In this document: positions 33,972 through 42,418 of the stretch, in pieces | Position numbering within the stretch: the first letter of the stretch is position 1 | Layout: each line of letters starts with the position of its first letter | From: Microbacterium natoriense | GTDB lineage: Bacteria > Actinomycetota > Actinomycetes > Actinomycetales > Microbacteriaceae | DNA: 64,000 nucleotides | Assembly: GCF_030816295.1 (NCBI RefSeq) | Contig: NZ_JAUSXV010000001.1 | Span: 2,728,001-2,792,000 of the forward strand | Direction: 5' to 3' | The notes under the pieces: generated by a model | Seen by the model: only the letters and a program-made list of their open reading frames with translations | Databases searched by the model: none | What the model was told of the DNA's origin: nothing | Program-made: the position numbers and the translations under genes

Positions 33972-35276
33972 ATGAGCGACGACATCACAGGCACCACCGC
34001 GGCGGAGATCGCCGACAGCGTGCGCGGCCTGCGCGACCGCGGCGCCCTCCCCCCGGGAACCGTGCTCCCTCCTGTACGCGAGCTCGCGGCGACCCTCGGC
34101 GTCAACCGCAACACCGCGGTCGCCGCCTACCGGCAGCTCGCCCAGGCCGGACTCGTCGTCTCCCGTGGCCGTGCAGGCACCGTCATCGCCGGCCACCACT
34201 CCGTGGCGCAAGAGGGTTACGCGGCGGACACCGTCTTGCGCGACGTCGCGACGGGCAACCCCGACCCCCGTCTCATCCCCGACCCGACACCCGCGCTCGC
34301 CACCGTGACCGGTCGCCCCGTCCTGTACGGCGAACCCGTGATCGACGAGTCGCTCGACGCCTGGGCGCGCAACTGGATCGCTGCCGATCTCGGGGCCGAC
34401 TTCCGCGTCACGGTCACCAGCGGGGCCGTGGATGCGGTCGAGCGTCTGCTGGCTCAGGCCCTCATGCGTGACGACGCGGTGGCCCTCGAAGACCCCTGCT
34501 TCCTGGCCAGCATCCACACCGTCCGCCTCGGCGGCTATCGGGCTGTCCCCGTCCCCGTCGACGAGGAGGGGATGACGGTCGAAGGACTCCGCGCAGCGCT
34601 GGATGCCGGCGTCCGCGCCGTGATCTGTACGCCACGTGCCCAGAACCCGACCGGTGCGAGCATGACGGCGGCCCGAGCCGCGGCGCTGAGAGCCGTGCTC
34701 GCCGACCATCCCTACGTGCTGATCATCGAGGACGACCATTTCTCGATGCTGTCGCAGCGCCCGTACGAGTCGCTGATCGGGCCGGCGCACCGGCGGTTCG
34801 CACTGGTGCGCTCGGTGTCGAAGTTCCTCGGACCCGACATGTGCCTCGCGATCGCGGCGACCGACCCGGAGACCGCCGACCGGCTCGCCATGCGGCTCAG
34901 CCCCGGCACGACGTGGGTCAGCCACCTGCTGCAGCGGCTCGCCCTCGCACAGCTCACGGATGCTCGGGTCACCGCCGAGGTCTCCGCCGCCGCCGCCCAC
35001 TACGCCGCGCGCAACGAGGCGTTCTCCGCCCGGCTCCGCGCGCACGGCATCGACGCGCCGGCATCCGACGGGCTGAGCCTCTGGATCCCGCTCCCACTCC
35101 CCGCCCGCGTCGTCACCGAGCGCCTGATGCGCCGCGGATGGCTCGCGCGCACCGGCGACGAGTTCGCGCTCGGCGATCGCAACGAGCCGTCTCGGCACCT
35201 GCGCCTGACCGTGCACGACCTCTCGGACGACGACGCGGACATGCTCGTCGCAGACCTCGTCGCGGCACTGCGATGA
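33972..35276 (+). CDS. pdxR: MocR-family (GntR/aminotransferase) regulator, PdxR-like
   Basis: 434 residues from the ATG at 33972. Residues about 1-75 are a GntR winged helix (LPPVRELAATLGVNRNTAVA). The rest is a fold-type I aminotransferase domain with CTPRAQNPTGA, the IIEDDHFSML motif and the PLP-binding Lys in RSVSKFLGPDMCLAI. MocR proteins sense PLP; PdxR activates or represses pdxST. Placement opposite pdxST and before a pyridoxal kinase gene strongly supports control of vitamin B6 supply. It could equally be called PtsJ-like. Confidence 0.85.
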   Translation: MSDDITGTTAAEIADSVRGLRDRGALPPGTVLPPVRELAATLGVNRNTAVAAYRQLAQAGLVVSRGRAGTVIAGHHSVAQEGYAADTVLRDVATGNPDPRLIPDPTPALATVTGRPVLYGEPVIDESLDAWARNWIAADLGADFRVTVTSGAVDAVERLLAQALMRDDAVALEDPCFLASIHTVRLGGYRAVPVPVDEEGMTVEGLRAALDAGVRAVICTPRAQNPTGASMTAARAAALRAVLADHPYVLIIEDDHFSMLSQRPYESLIGPAHRRFALVRSVSKFLGPDMCLAIAATDPETADRLAMRLSPGTTWVSHLLQRLALAQLTDARVTAEVSAAAAHYAARNEAFSARLRAHGIDAPASDGLSLWIPLPLPARVVTERLMRRGWLARTGDEFALGDRNEPSRHLRLTVHDLSDDDADMLVADLVAALR

Positions 35277-35325
35277 TCACACCCCGCGCGGACATCGGCC
35301 CGCGCCCTCACGAAGGGATCGAGGA

Positions 35326-36177
35326 ATGAAGGTCCTCTCCATCCAGTCGGCCGTCGCGTACGGCCACGTCGGCAACTCGGCCGCCGTCTTCCCGCTGCAG
35401 CGCATCGGCGTCGAGGTGCTGCCCGTGTACACGGTCAACTTCTCGAACCACACCGGCTACGGCGCCTGGCGCGGACCGCTGATCGATCCGTCCGACGTCG
35501 CCGAGGTCATCACGGGCATCGAGGAGCGCGGTGTGTTCGGTCAGATCGACGCGATCCTCAGCGGCTACCAGGGCGGCGAGGGAATCGGTGAGGTGATCGT
35601 CGACGCGGTCGCCCGGGTGAAGGCCGCCAACCCGGAGGCGGTCTACGCCTGCGATCCGGTGATGGGCAACGCGAAGAGCGGATGCTTCGTCGCCCCCGCG
35701 ATCCCGGTCCTGCTCCGCGACAAGGTCGTGCCGGTCGCCGACATCATCACGCCGAACCAGTTCGAGCTGGGATTCCTCACCGAGACGGAGCCCGACACGC
35801 TCGAGTCGACGCTCGCGTCGGTCGACCTCGCGATGGCGATGGGGCCGAAGACGGTGCTCGTGACCAGCGTCGAGCGCCCCGACCGCGAGGAGGGCACGAT
35901 CGAGATGCTCGTCGCAGACGACGCCGGGGCCTGGATCGTGCAGACCCCGCGGCTGCCGATGAAGGCGAATGGATCGGGCGATGTCACGGCGGCACTGTTC
36001 ACCGCTCACTATGTCGAGACGGGAAGCGCCAAGACCGCCCTCGAGCGCACCGCGTCCAGCGTGTTCGACCTGCTCTCCCTGACCCTCGAGTCGGGCGAGC
36101 GGGAGCTGCAGCTCATCGAGGCGCAGGAGTTCTACGCGAACCCGCGCCTGCAGTTCGAGGCGCGCCAGGTGCGCTGA
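35326..36177 (+). CDS. pdxY: pyridoxal kinase
   Basis: 283 residues of the ribokinase-like PdxY/PdxK family, which phosphorylates pyridoxal in the salvage route. SIQSAVAYGHVGNSAAVFPL is the family start, the GYQGGEGIGEVI and CDPVMGNAKSGCFV motifs follow, and the C-terminal anion hole/catalytic Asp lies in KANGSGDVTAALF. It is 49 bp downstream of the MocR-type regulator in the same direction, so de novo synthesis, sensing and salvage sit together. Confidence 0.95.
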   Translation: MKVLSIQSAVAYGHVGNSAAVFPLQRIGVEVLPVYTVNFSNHTGYGAWRGPLIDPSDVAEVITGIEERGVFGQIDAILSGYQGGEGIGEVIVDAVARVKAANPEAVYACDPVMGNAKSGCFVAPAIPVLLRDKVVPVADIITPNQFELGFLTETEPDTLESTLASVDLAMAMGPKTVLVTSVERPDREEGTIEMLVADDAGAWIVQTPRLPMKANGSGDVTAALFTAHYVETGSAKTALERTASSVFDLLSLTLESGERELQLIEAQEFYANPRLQFEARQVR

Positions 36178-36182
36178 ACGCT

Positions 36183-36232
36183 GGTCGTTGAGCGAGGAGC
36201 GAAGCGCCCAGACTGGCGCTCGCTCAACGACC
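36183..36232. repeat. REP-like palindrome at the pdxY / HIT junction
   Basis: A 14 bp perfect inverted repeat (36183-36196, GGTCGTTGAGCGAG, and 36219-36232) encloses a second imperfect one (AGCGCCCA / TGGCGCT). The HIT stop codon lies inside the right arm. It probably works as a bidirectional transcription end. From memory, GTTGAGCGAG-type elements recur at gene ends in Microbacterium genomes. Confidence 0.65.
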
Positions 36233-36778
36233 GGTGATCGGCCACGCGTGGGCGACGGCCTCGCGGACCTCGCCGAGCAGCTGCGGCAGCGCCTTGGTCT
36301 TCGCGATGATCGGGAAGAAGTTGGCGTCCGACGTCCATCGCGGCACCACATGCTGGTGCAGGTGGGCATCGACGCCGGCGCCGGCGACCGCACCCTGGTT
36401 CATCCCGAGGTTGAAGCCGTCGCAGCGCGAGACCTCTCTGAGCACGCGCATGGCGGTCTGCGTGAGGGTGCCGATCTCGGCGACCTCCTCGGCCGTCGCC
36501 TGATCGTAGGTCGCGATGTGCCGATAGGGGCACACGAGCATGTGCCCCGAGTTGTACGGGAACAGGTTCAACAGCACGTACGCGGTCTCGCCTCGTGCGA
36601 CGATCAGCCGCTCGGCGTCGGGGAACTTCGGCGCCTCGCAGAACGGGCACTCCTCGCGCAGCGGCTCGGGCCCCGCCTGGATGTACGCCATCCGGTGCGG
36701 GGTCCACAGCCGCTGGAACTCGTCGGGGACGCCGACCAGACGGCCGGCGTCCTCCAACTCCTCATGACCTGAGGTCAC
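36224..36778 (-). CDS. HIT-domain nucleotide hydrolase/transferase (Ap4A phosphorylase-like)
   Basis: 184 residues. The histidine triad is [10 protein letters not shown] at about 141-150. A short CPFCEAPKF motif near residue 45 resembles the zinc-binding pair of the Ap4A-phosphorylase-like subgroup (Rv2613c type in mycobacteria). The mycobacterial gene also neighbours thrS, which supports the assignment. Its ATG overlaps the thrS stop by 4 bp. The exact nucleotide substrate is inferred. Confidence 0.86.
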   Translation of the reverse strand: MTSGHEELEDAGRLVGVPDEFQRLWTPHRMAYIQAGPEPLREECPFCEAPKFPDAERLIVARGETAYVLLNLFPYNSGHMLVCPYRHIATYDQATAEEVAEIGTLTQTAMRVLREVSRCDGFNLGMNQGAVAGAGVDAHLHQHVVPRWTSDANFFPIIAKTKALPQLLGEVREAVAHAWPITGR

Positions 36779-38766
36779 GCCAGGTCCCCTGCTTTCAGCA
36801 CCAGCGCGTGCGAGGCGATCGCCGCGGCGATCCGGCGCACGGCATCCGCCACCGGCACGCCGTTCTCCTGCGTTCCGTCACGGAAGCGGAACGACACCGT
36901 GCCTGCCGCACGATCCTGCTCACCGACGATGAGGATCACAGGGACCTTCGCCGTGGTGTGGTTGCGGATCTTCTTCTGCATGCGGTCGTCCGAGTGATCG
37001 ACGTCTGCGCGCACACCTGCCGCGCGGAGCTGGCCGATCACATCGTCGAGGTACTCGCCGTACTGCTCTGCCACCGGCACGCCGACGACCTGGCTCGGAG
37101 CCAGCCACAGCGGGAAGTCGCCCGCGTAGTGCTCGAGCAGGATCGCGAAGAAGCGCTCGACGGAGCCGAGCAGCGCGCGGTGGATCATCACCGGACGATG
37201 CTTCTGCCCGTCGGGACCGGTGTACTCCAGCTCGAAGCGATCCGGCTGGTTGAAGTCCAACTGGATCGTCGACATCTGCCAGGTGCGTCCGATCGCATCG
37301 CGCGCCTGCACCGAGATCTTCGGACCGTAGAAGGCCGCTCCGCCCGGGTCGGCGACGAGTTCGAGCCCGGATTCGACCGCGACCTCGCGCAGCGTCTCGA
37401 TCGCTGTCGTCCACTGCTCGGGCTCGCCGAGGAACTTCGGGTTGCCCTCCTCGTTCGTCGACAGCTCGAGGTAGAAGTCGTTGAGACCGTAGTCGCGGAG
37501 GAGATCCAGGACGAGGTTCAGGTTGGTGGTGAGTTCCTCCTTCACCTGATCCTGAGCCACGTAGATGTGCGCGTCATCCTGCGTCAGTCCGCGCACGCGG
37601 GTCAGGCCCGAGAGCGTGCCGCTCTTCTCGTAGCGGTAGACGGTGCCGAACTCCGCGAGACGCAGGGGCAACTCGCGGTAGGAACGACCTCGCGACCGGA
37701 AGATCAGGTTGTGGAACGGGCAGTTCATGGGCTTCAGGTAGTAGTCCTGGCCCTGACGGGTGACGTTCCCCTCGTCGTCGACGATCTCGTCGAGGTGCAT
37801 CGGCGGGAACATGCCGTCGGCGTAGGTCTGCAGGTGTCCCGACGTCATGAAGAGGTCCTTCTTCGTGATGTGCGGGGAGTTCACCAGGTCGTATCCGTTG
37901 CGCAGCAGGTGCTTGCGCAGGTTCTCCTCGATCTCGTAGCGGATGATGCCGCCCTTGGGGTGGAACACCGCGAGACCGGAGCCGATCTCGTCGGGGAAGG
38001 AGAACAAGTCCATCTCGGCGCCGAGCTTGCGGTGGTCGCGGCGCTCCGCCTCCGCGATGCGCTCCTGGTATGCGCGCAGCTCGTCCTTGGACGGCCACGC
38101 CGTGCCGTAGATGCGCTGCAGCTGCGGGTTCTTCTCACTGCCGCGCCAGTACGCCGCGGCAATGCGGGTGAGGTCCCAGCCGTTGCCGATCATGCGCGTG
38201 TTCGGCAGGTGCGGGCCGCGGCAGAGATCCTTCCAGACGACCTCGCCGTCGCGTGTGGTGTTGTCATAGATCGTGAGCTCGCCCTCACCGACCTCGACCG
38301 AGGCGCCCTCTGCGGCATCCGCGTTCGCGCCCTTGAGTCCGATGAGCTCGAGCTTGAACGGCTCGTCCACGAGCTCGGCGCGTGCTTCGTCGTCGGTCAC
38401 GACACGGCGCACGAAGCGCTGTCCCTCGCGGACGATCCGCTGCATCTCCTTGGTGATCGCCTTGAGATCCTCGGGCGTGAACGGCTGCTCGACGCCGAAG
38501 TCGTAGTAGAAGCCGTCGGTGATGGGCGGGCCGATCCCGAGGTTCGCTTGCGGGTTGATCCGCTGCACCGCCTGCGCGAGCACGTGCGCAGTGGAGTGGC
38601 GCAGGATGCCGAGCCCCTCGGGGCTGTCGATCGTGACCGGCTCCACCTCGTCGGCATCGGTCACGGTGGCGGCGAGGTCCTTGAGGACGCCGTTGACGCG
38701 CATCGCGACGACGGATCGGTCAGAGAACAGGGCGAAGCCGTCTTTCGGCTGGGCATTTTCAGGCAC
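36775..38766 (-). CDS. thrS: threonine--tRNA ligase
   Basis: 663 residues from a GTG at 38766 with GGAG 6 nt upstream; an ATG at 38778 would add four residues. Domains: a short N-terminal TGS-like region, the editing domain with [11 protein letters not shown], and the class II catalytic core. The catalytic zinc ligands are in MNCPFHN, QDDAHIY and MIHRALLGS; motif 2 is [14 protein letters not shown] and motif 3 is [16 protein letters not shown]. The C-terminal anticodon-binding domain follows from about 545. Confidence 0.96.
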   Translation of the reverse strand: MPENAQPKDGFALFSDRSVVAMRVNGVLKDLAATVTDADEVEPVTIDSPEGLGILRHSTAHVLAQAVQRINPQANLGIGPPITDGFYYDFGVEQPFTPEDLKAITKEMQRIVREGQRFVRRVVTDDEARAELVDEPFKLELIGLKGANADAAEGASVEVGEGELTIYDNTTRDGEVVWKDLCRGPHLPNTRMIGNGWDLTRIAAAYWRGSEKNPQLQRIYGTAWPSKDELRAYQERIAEAERRDHRKLGAEMDLFSFPDEIGSGLAVFHPKGGIIRYEIEENLRKHLLRNGYDLVNSPHITKKDLFMTSGHLQTYADGMFPPMHLDEIVDDEGNVTRQGQDYYLKPMNCPFHNLIFRSRGRSYRELPLRLAEFGTVYRYEKSGTLSGLTRVRGLTQDDAHIYVAQDQVKEELTTNLNLVLDLLRDYGLNDFYLELSTNEEGNPKFLGEPEQWTTAIETLREVAVESGLELVADPGGAAFYGPKISVQARDAIGRTWQMSTIQLDFNQPDRFELEYTGPDGQKHRPVMIHRALLGSVERFFAILLEHYAGDFPLWLAPSQVVGVPVAEQYGEYLDDVIGQLRAAGVRADVDHSDDRMQKKIRNHTTAKVPVILIVGEQDRAAGTVSFRFRDGTQENGVPVADAVRRIAAAIASHALVLKAGDLA

Positions 38767-38811
38767 TGAGCACTCCATCTCGGGGTCCTCACCAGGTTAC
38801 TCGCCTGACGA

Positions 38812-38841
38812 GCACCGGCCTCACGCGCACCGGCCTCACGC
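38812..38841. repeat. tandem 15 bp repeat upstream of thrS
   Basis: The unit GCACCGGCCTCACGC is present twice head to tail (38812-38826, 38827-38841) in the 109 bp between the FUSC gene end and thrS. It may be a simple slippage product or part of the thrS leader. Confidence 0.6.
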
Positions 38842-38875
38842 GCGCCACGACGCCGGCACGTCCACTCCGGCACGT

Positions 38876-39935
38876 TCACGCCGTCGCCGCGATGAAGTCG
38901 CGTGAGGCGTCGACGATGCGGCGCACGCAGAGGGCTGCGGCGTAGGCGTACGCGTGGGCGTGGGGCGCCTCGTCCGTCTGCGCGCTGCGGCGCCCCAGTT
39001 GGGCGAGTGCGTCGTCCAGCTTCCCCACCGCTGACCTGAGCCGTTCCTGAGCTCGAGGATCCGCGGCAGGCGACTCCGCCAGGTCAGCGCTGGCCCTGAC
39101 GGCCGAGGCGAGTTCGCTGCGGGTCTGCTCGTCGGCGAAGAGATGCTCGGCCGAGCCGCGCGCCAGCAAGTCGGCGAGCTCGGTGGCCGCTCTCGTCGAA
39201 CGTTCGAGCGCGGCCATGCGTCGCTCGTTCAACCGACGCTCGTCAGCACGCCGACGGCTTCTCGGGTTTGCCCTGCTGCTCTCCTCCGCGAGCAGGACCT
39301 CGTCCGACACGTCGTTCAGCATGCCGCCGAGCCTCGAGCCCGCGTCGGAGAGCCATCCGGGATCGATCGTTCCCCGATCGAGCGCGTCCGCGACGTCGCG
39401 CAGATCCGCACAGACGGCATCGCGGAGCGCCGTCAGCCGTTCCGACGCGCGGCGGAGGTACAGCGGCGGGACGACCAGGACGTTCGTCAGCACGCCGACG
39501 AGCACGCCGAAGGCCATGGTGAGCAGATAGGACAGTGAGAACTCCTCGGCGTGCGGCCCGCCGAGAAGCAGCACGAACAGCGCCGCGATCGCCACCCAGT
39601 CACCTCCGGCGCCCAGCGCGCGGATGCCGCTGATGACGATCCCGGCTCCGATGACGAGGGCGACGGGCGATCACCGCCGGCAATCCGACGAAGACGAGGC
39701 CGAGGGTCCCGAGGCCCAGAGCGATGCCGATGCCGAGTCCGGCCAGCGACTGTGCACCCGCACGCGCGGAACCGGCCACCGTCGGGTACATGCTCACCAG
39801 CACCCCGAGCGGTGCGTAGTACGAGTACTCGGCGTCGGCGTAAGGCACGTACGGCGCGAGGAGCCAGGCGAGGGATGCCGCACCCGCGGCCTTGGCAGCG
39901 AGGATCAGCCGCTCGCCGCGAAGCGCTTCACGCAT
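38876..39935 (-). pseudogene. FUSC-family membrane transporter, frameshifted
   Basis: Two adjacent frames together encode one FUSC (fusaric-acid-resistance/aromatic-acid-exporter-like) protein of about 352 residues. Frame 1 runs from the ATG at 39935 through four hydrophobic stretches up to GLVFVGLPAVIA, then turns into Arg-rich nonsense and stops near 39600. Frame 2 picks up with VALVIGAGIVISGIRALGAG and continues to 38876, with a helical cytoplasmic part. The break is at the GGG run at 39665-39667 (CCC on the coding strand): one base less restores ATC GCC GTC GCC CTC. It is either a recent loss-of-function mutation or a sequencing error. Confidence 0.8.
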
Positions 39936-39955
39936 CGGACTCGGGTGACGGGCCG

Positions 39956-40138
39956 CTACGGCAGGTCCTCGACGTCGATCGTGTCGTCGCCGCCATGCTC
40001 ACCGTCGTCACTGTCGGCGCCACCGGACGTCGCATCCGCACGCTCTGCGTCGACGGGATCGTCGCTCTCCTGCCGAGGCACGAGGTCCTCGGGGATCATC
40101 GGACGCTCGTCGTCGGGAATCGCACGGGGGTCTGACAT
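39956..40138 (-). CDS. small acidic protein of unknown function
   Basis: 60 residues with an AGGAGG ribosome site before the ATG. About a third of the residues are Asp or Glu (for example QESDDPVDAERADATSGGAD) and there is no predicted membrane segment; it is likely disordered. No family recognised. It reads into the FUSC gene, 20 bp away, and may be in its transcript. Confidence 0.6.
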   Translation of the reverse strand: MSDPRAIPDDERPMIPEDLVPRQESDDPVDAERADATSGGADSDDGEHGGDDTIDVEDLP

Positions 40139-40219
40139 GTCCGCCTCCTCTGCAGCACGGTCGTGTCGTCCAGGCTGGAGTGGCGGCGGCGTGTGCGCGA
40201 GGGGGTTGACAGCGTCGTT

Positions 40220-40570
40220 TCAGGCCGCGGCATCTGCCTGGGACGCCGGTGCGAAGATGACGATCGCGGCTCCGACGAGCGCGACGGCCGACCCCACCCA
40301 GTCCCACGTCGTGGGTTTGAAACCGTCGATGATGATGCCCCATGCGAGCGATCCCGCGATGAAGATCCCGCCGTACGAGGCGAGCACACGACCGAAGTGG
40401 GCGTCGGGCTGCAGGGCGGCGATGAATCCGTAGGCTCCCAGTGCCATCACCCCGAGAACCGCGAACAGCCACCCCCGGTTCTCCTTCACGGCCTGCCAGA
40501 CCAGCCATGCACCACCGATCTCCGCGACGGCGGCGAGGAGGAAGAGGATGCTGATTCGCAGAACGGTCAT
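40220..40570 (-). CDS. YnfA family (UPF0060) small membrane protein
   Basis: 116 residues with four membrane segments: [40 protein letters not shown], a third with the family motif [20 protein letters not shown], and a last [15 protein letters not shown]. YnfA proteins are relatives of small multidrug resistance transporters; a transport role is plausible but unproven. It is transcribed alone on the minus strand, divergent from the surface protein gene. Confidence 0.88.
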   Translation of the reverse strand: MTVLRISILFLLAAVAEIGGAWLVWQAVKENRGWLFAVLGVMALGAYGFIAALQPDAHFGRVLASYGGIFIAGSLAWGIIIDGFKPTTWDWVGSAVALVGAAIVIFAPASQADAAA

Positions 40571-40693
40571 GCGATCAGTGTTCCAGGTGACCCCGACCTC
40601 CGCCGATGCCCCGCGGGGTCAACCGTGGCGAGTAGGCCGCTCGGAGTCGATACGGTGAATGCGGGTGCACCCGCCCCGCACGTTCACCACGGA

Positions 40694-42355
40694 ATGGCTC
40701 GTATGCGCTTCACGCTTCCCCGCCTCGCGATCGCGATGAGCGGAGTCCTCCTTCTCGCTTGCGCACCGTTCACGACGCTCGTGCAGACGGCATCCGCGTC
40801 TGAGCCATCTGCGCTTTCCGCAGTGACGGGATCGCCGATCACTGAGGTGTCTCTCGAGCCGTATTTCCCCGGGGAGGCATCGTGGCCGTCGACCGCCTAT
40901 CCGACGTGGGCGCTGCGCGTCGAACTGACCGAGCCCGCCCCGGTGCCCGGCGGGACCGTGCACCTCGATCTGTCCCCGAATCTCACCGCAGCGGCCGCAG
41001 CAGGAGCACTGCACGATGACGACGGTGTGGAGCTCGCGACGTACGCCGTCTCGCCCGACGGCCACGGGATCACGATCACGTACTCGACCGCCGCCGCTTC
41101 CTTCGTCGATCTCCGGGCGACTCTCGGCGTCTTCGTGAGCGCCGATTCGGTCGGACCGGGGAAGACGCTGGTCGACGCCGAAGCGACGTCGTCCGGCGTC
41201 TCGTTCCCGCTCAGCGCCTCGTATTCGGCCATCCCCTGGAACTCCTCGGGGACTGTCGGCACGTGGTCGCCGAGCCCGTCCGGTTCTCTGCGTTTCCTCG
41301 CGCGCTCCGTCGTGCCTGCTGTACCCGGCTTCCACGCCGACGGCGGTCAATGGATCGGCGTGGGCGGCGTCGACACCTGGAACGGCACCCTTGAACCGGT
41401 CACGGGCGCCACTCGGATCTTCGGCGTCGAGGAGCTTCCGTCGTCGCTCGCCGGATTCACCGATCAGTCCGCCGCATGGCGACCCGGCGTCGAGTACACC
41501 CTGGATGAGCAGGAGTCCCACGACGGCGGACGGGTGTTCGGCATCACTGTCCCGGATCCGCCGGACGGGTACATCGTCGTGGAGCAGGCCTACGACCTCG
41601 TCTCCACAGGAGCTGCGTTCTTCGAGGCGTCGAACCCTGCTCTCCCGACCCCTGCACGCGAGGTCTTCGGCGCGGGAACCCGGATCGTGACCGGTCCCCT
41701 CTCTGGGCACGAGAACGGCGGCGACGGCGTCGGGGGCCCGTCGACTCTCGCCTTCTTCGCCAGTTCCGGCGGCGCCGTGTCGGCGACCAGGCTCATCCCG
41801 GCTCTCTCTGCGAGCCGAACCATCACGCCAGACCTGGCGACAGATGGCGAGGCGAGTGGGCTCGTGACCGTCACCATGACCAACACCGGCAACGCGGTAC
41901 TCGACGTACGCGCCGCCGATGTGCTCTCTACCTCGCATGCTGATGTGGAGCTGTCACACGCTGCGGCCGACGCCGGATCGGCCACGACGATCCCGAGCGG
42001 GGTGGAGTGGAAGGGCGCGGTCTTGCCCGGCGCCACGGTGACCTTCACCTACGTCTACGGCGCGACGTCCAGCGGGCCGCACCCCGGGTCGATCACCTGG
42101 CACGGGACCGTGCTGGGCACCGTACCCAGAAACGCGGAGATCACGGTCGAAGCGGAGATCGCGGACGCCGAGATCGCCATAGCCCCGCGACCGATGACCA
42201 CCGTCACCGCGACTCCCCCGGGCACGGTCGTGAGAGGAGCTCTCGCGACCACGGGTGCGGACGTCCCGACCGCTGCGATCGGCACCGCGGGAGTCCTGCT
42301 CTTCGTCGGAGTCGGAGCCGTGCTCCTCGGTGCGCGCATGCGGTCGAAGCGGTGA
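40694..42355 (+). CDS. secreted cell-wall-anchored protein with LAXTG sorting signal
   Basis: About 553 residues; the start is ambiguous between ATGs at 40694 and 40703. A signal peptide occupies the first ~40 residues (RLAIAMSGVLLLACAPFTTL, cut near ASA). The body is beta-rich and Gly/Ser/Thr-rich with no enzyme motif, probably Ig-like repeats, one being GLVTVTMTNTGNAVLDVRAA. The C-terminus has LATTG, a hydrophobic stretch (GTAGVLLFVGVGAVLLG) and a basic tail (RMRSKR), which is a sortase signal of the LAXTG class typical of actinobacterial sortase E. No sortase gene is in the window. It converges with the sensor kinase gene. Confidence 0.78.
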   Translation: MARMRFTLPRLAIAMSGVLLLACAPFTTLVQTASASEPSALSAVTGSPITEVSLEPYFPGEASWPSTAYPTWALRVELTEPAPVPGGTVHLDLSPNLTAAAAAGALHDDDGVELATYAVSPDGHGITITYSTAAASFVDLRATLGVFVSADSVGPGKTLVDAEATSSGVSFPLSASYSAIPWNSSGTVGTWSPSPSGSLRFLARSVVPAVPGFHADGGQWIGVGGVDTWNGTLEPVTGATRIFGVEELPSSLAGFTDQSAAWRPGVEYTLDEQESHDGGRVFGITVPDPPDGYIVVEQAYDLVSTGAAFFEASNPALPTPAREVFGAGTRIVTGPLSGHENGGDGVGGPSTLAFFASSGGAVSATRLIPALSASRTITPDLATDGEASGLVTVTMTNTGNAVLDVRAADVLSTSHADVELSHAAADAGSATTIPSGVEWKGAVLPGATVTFTYVYGATSSGPHPGSITWHGTVLGTVPRNAEITVEAEIADAEIAIAPRPMTTVTATPPGTVVRGALATTGADVPTAAIGTAGVLLFVGVGAVLLGARMRSKR

Positions 42356-42418
42356 ACAGTGCGGTGGTCAGCCGCGCATGACCTCCTCGAATCGGTCGTG
42401 ACGTCCCCTGCACGGGTA

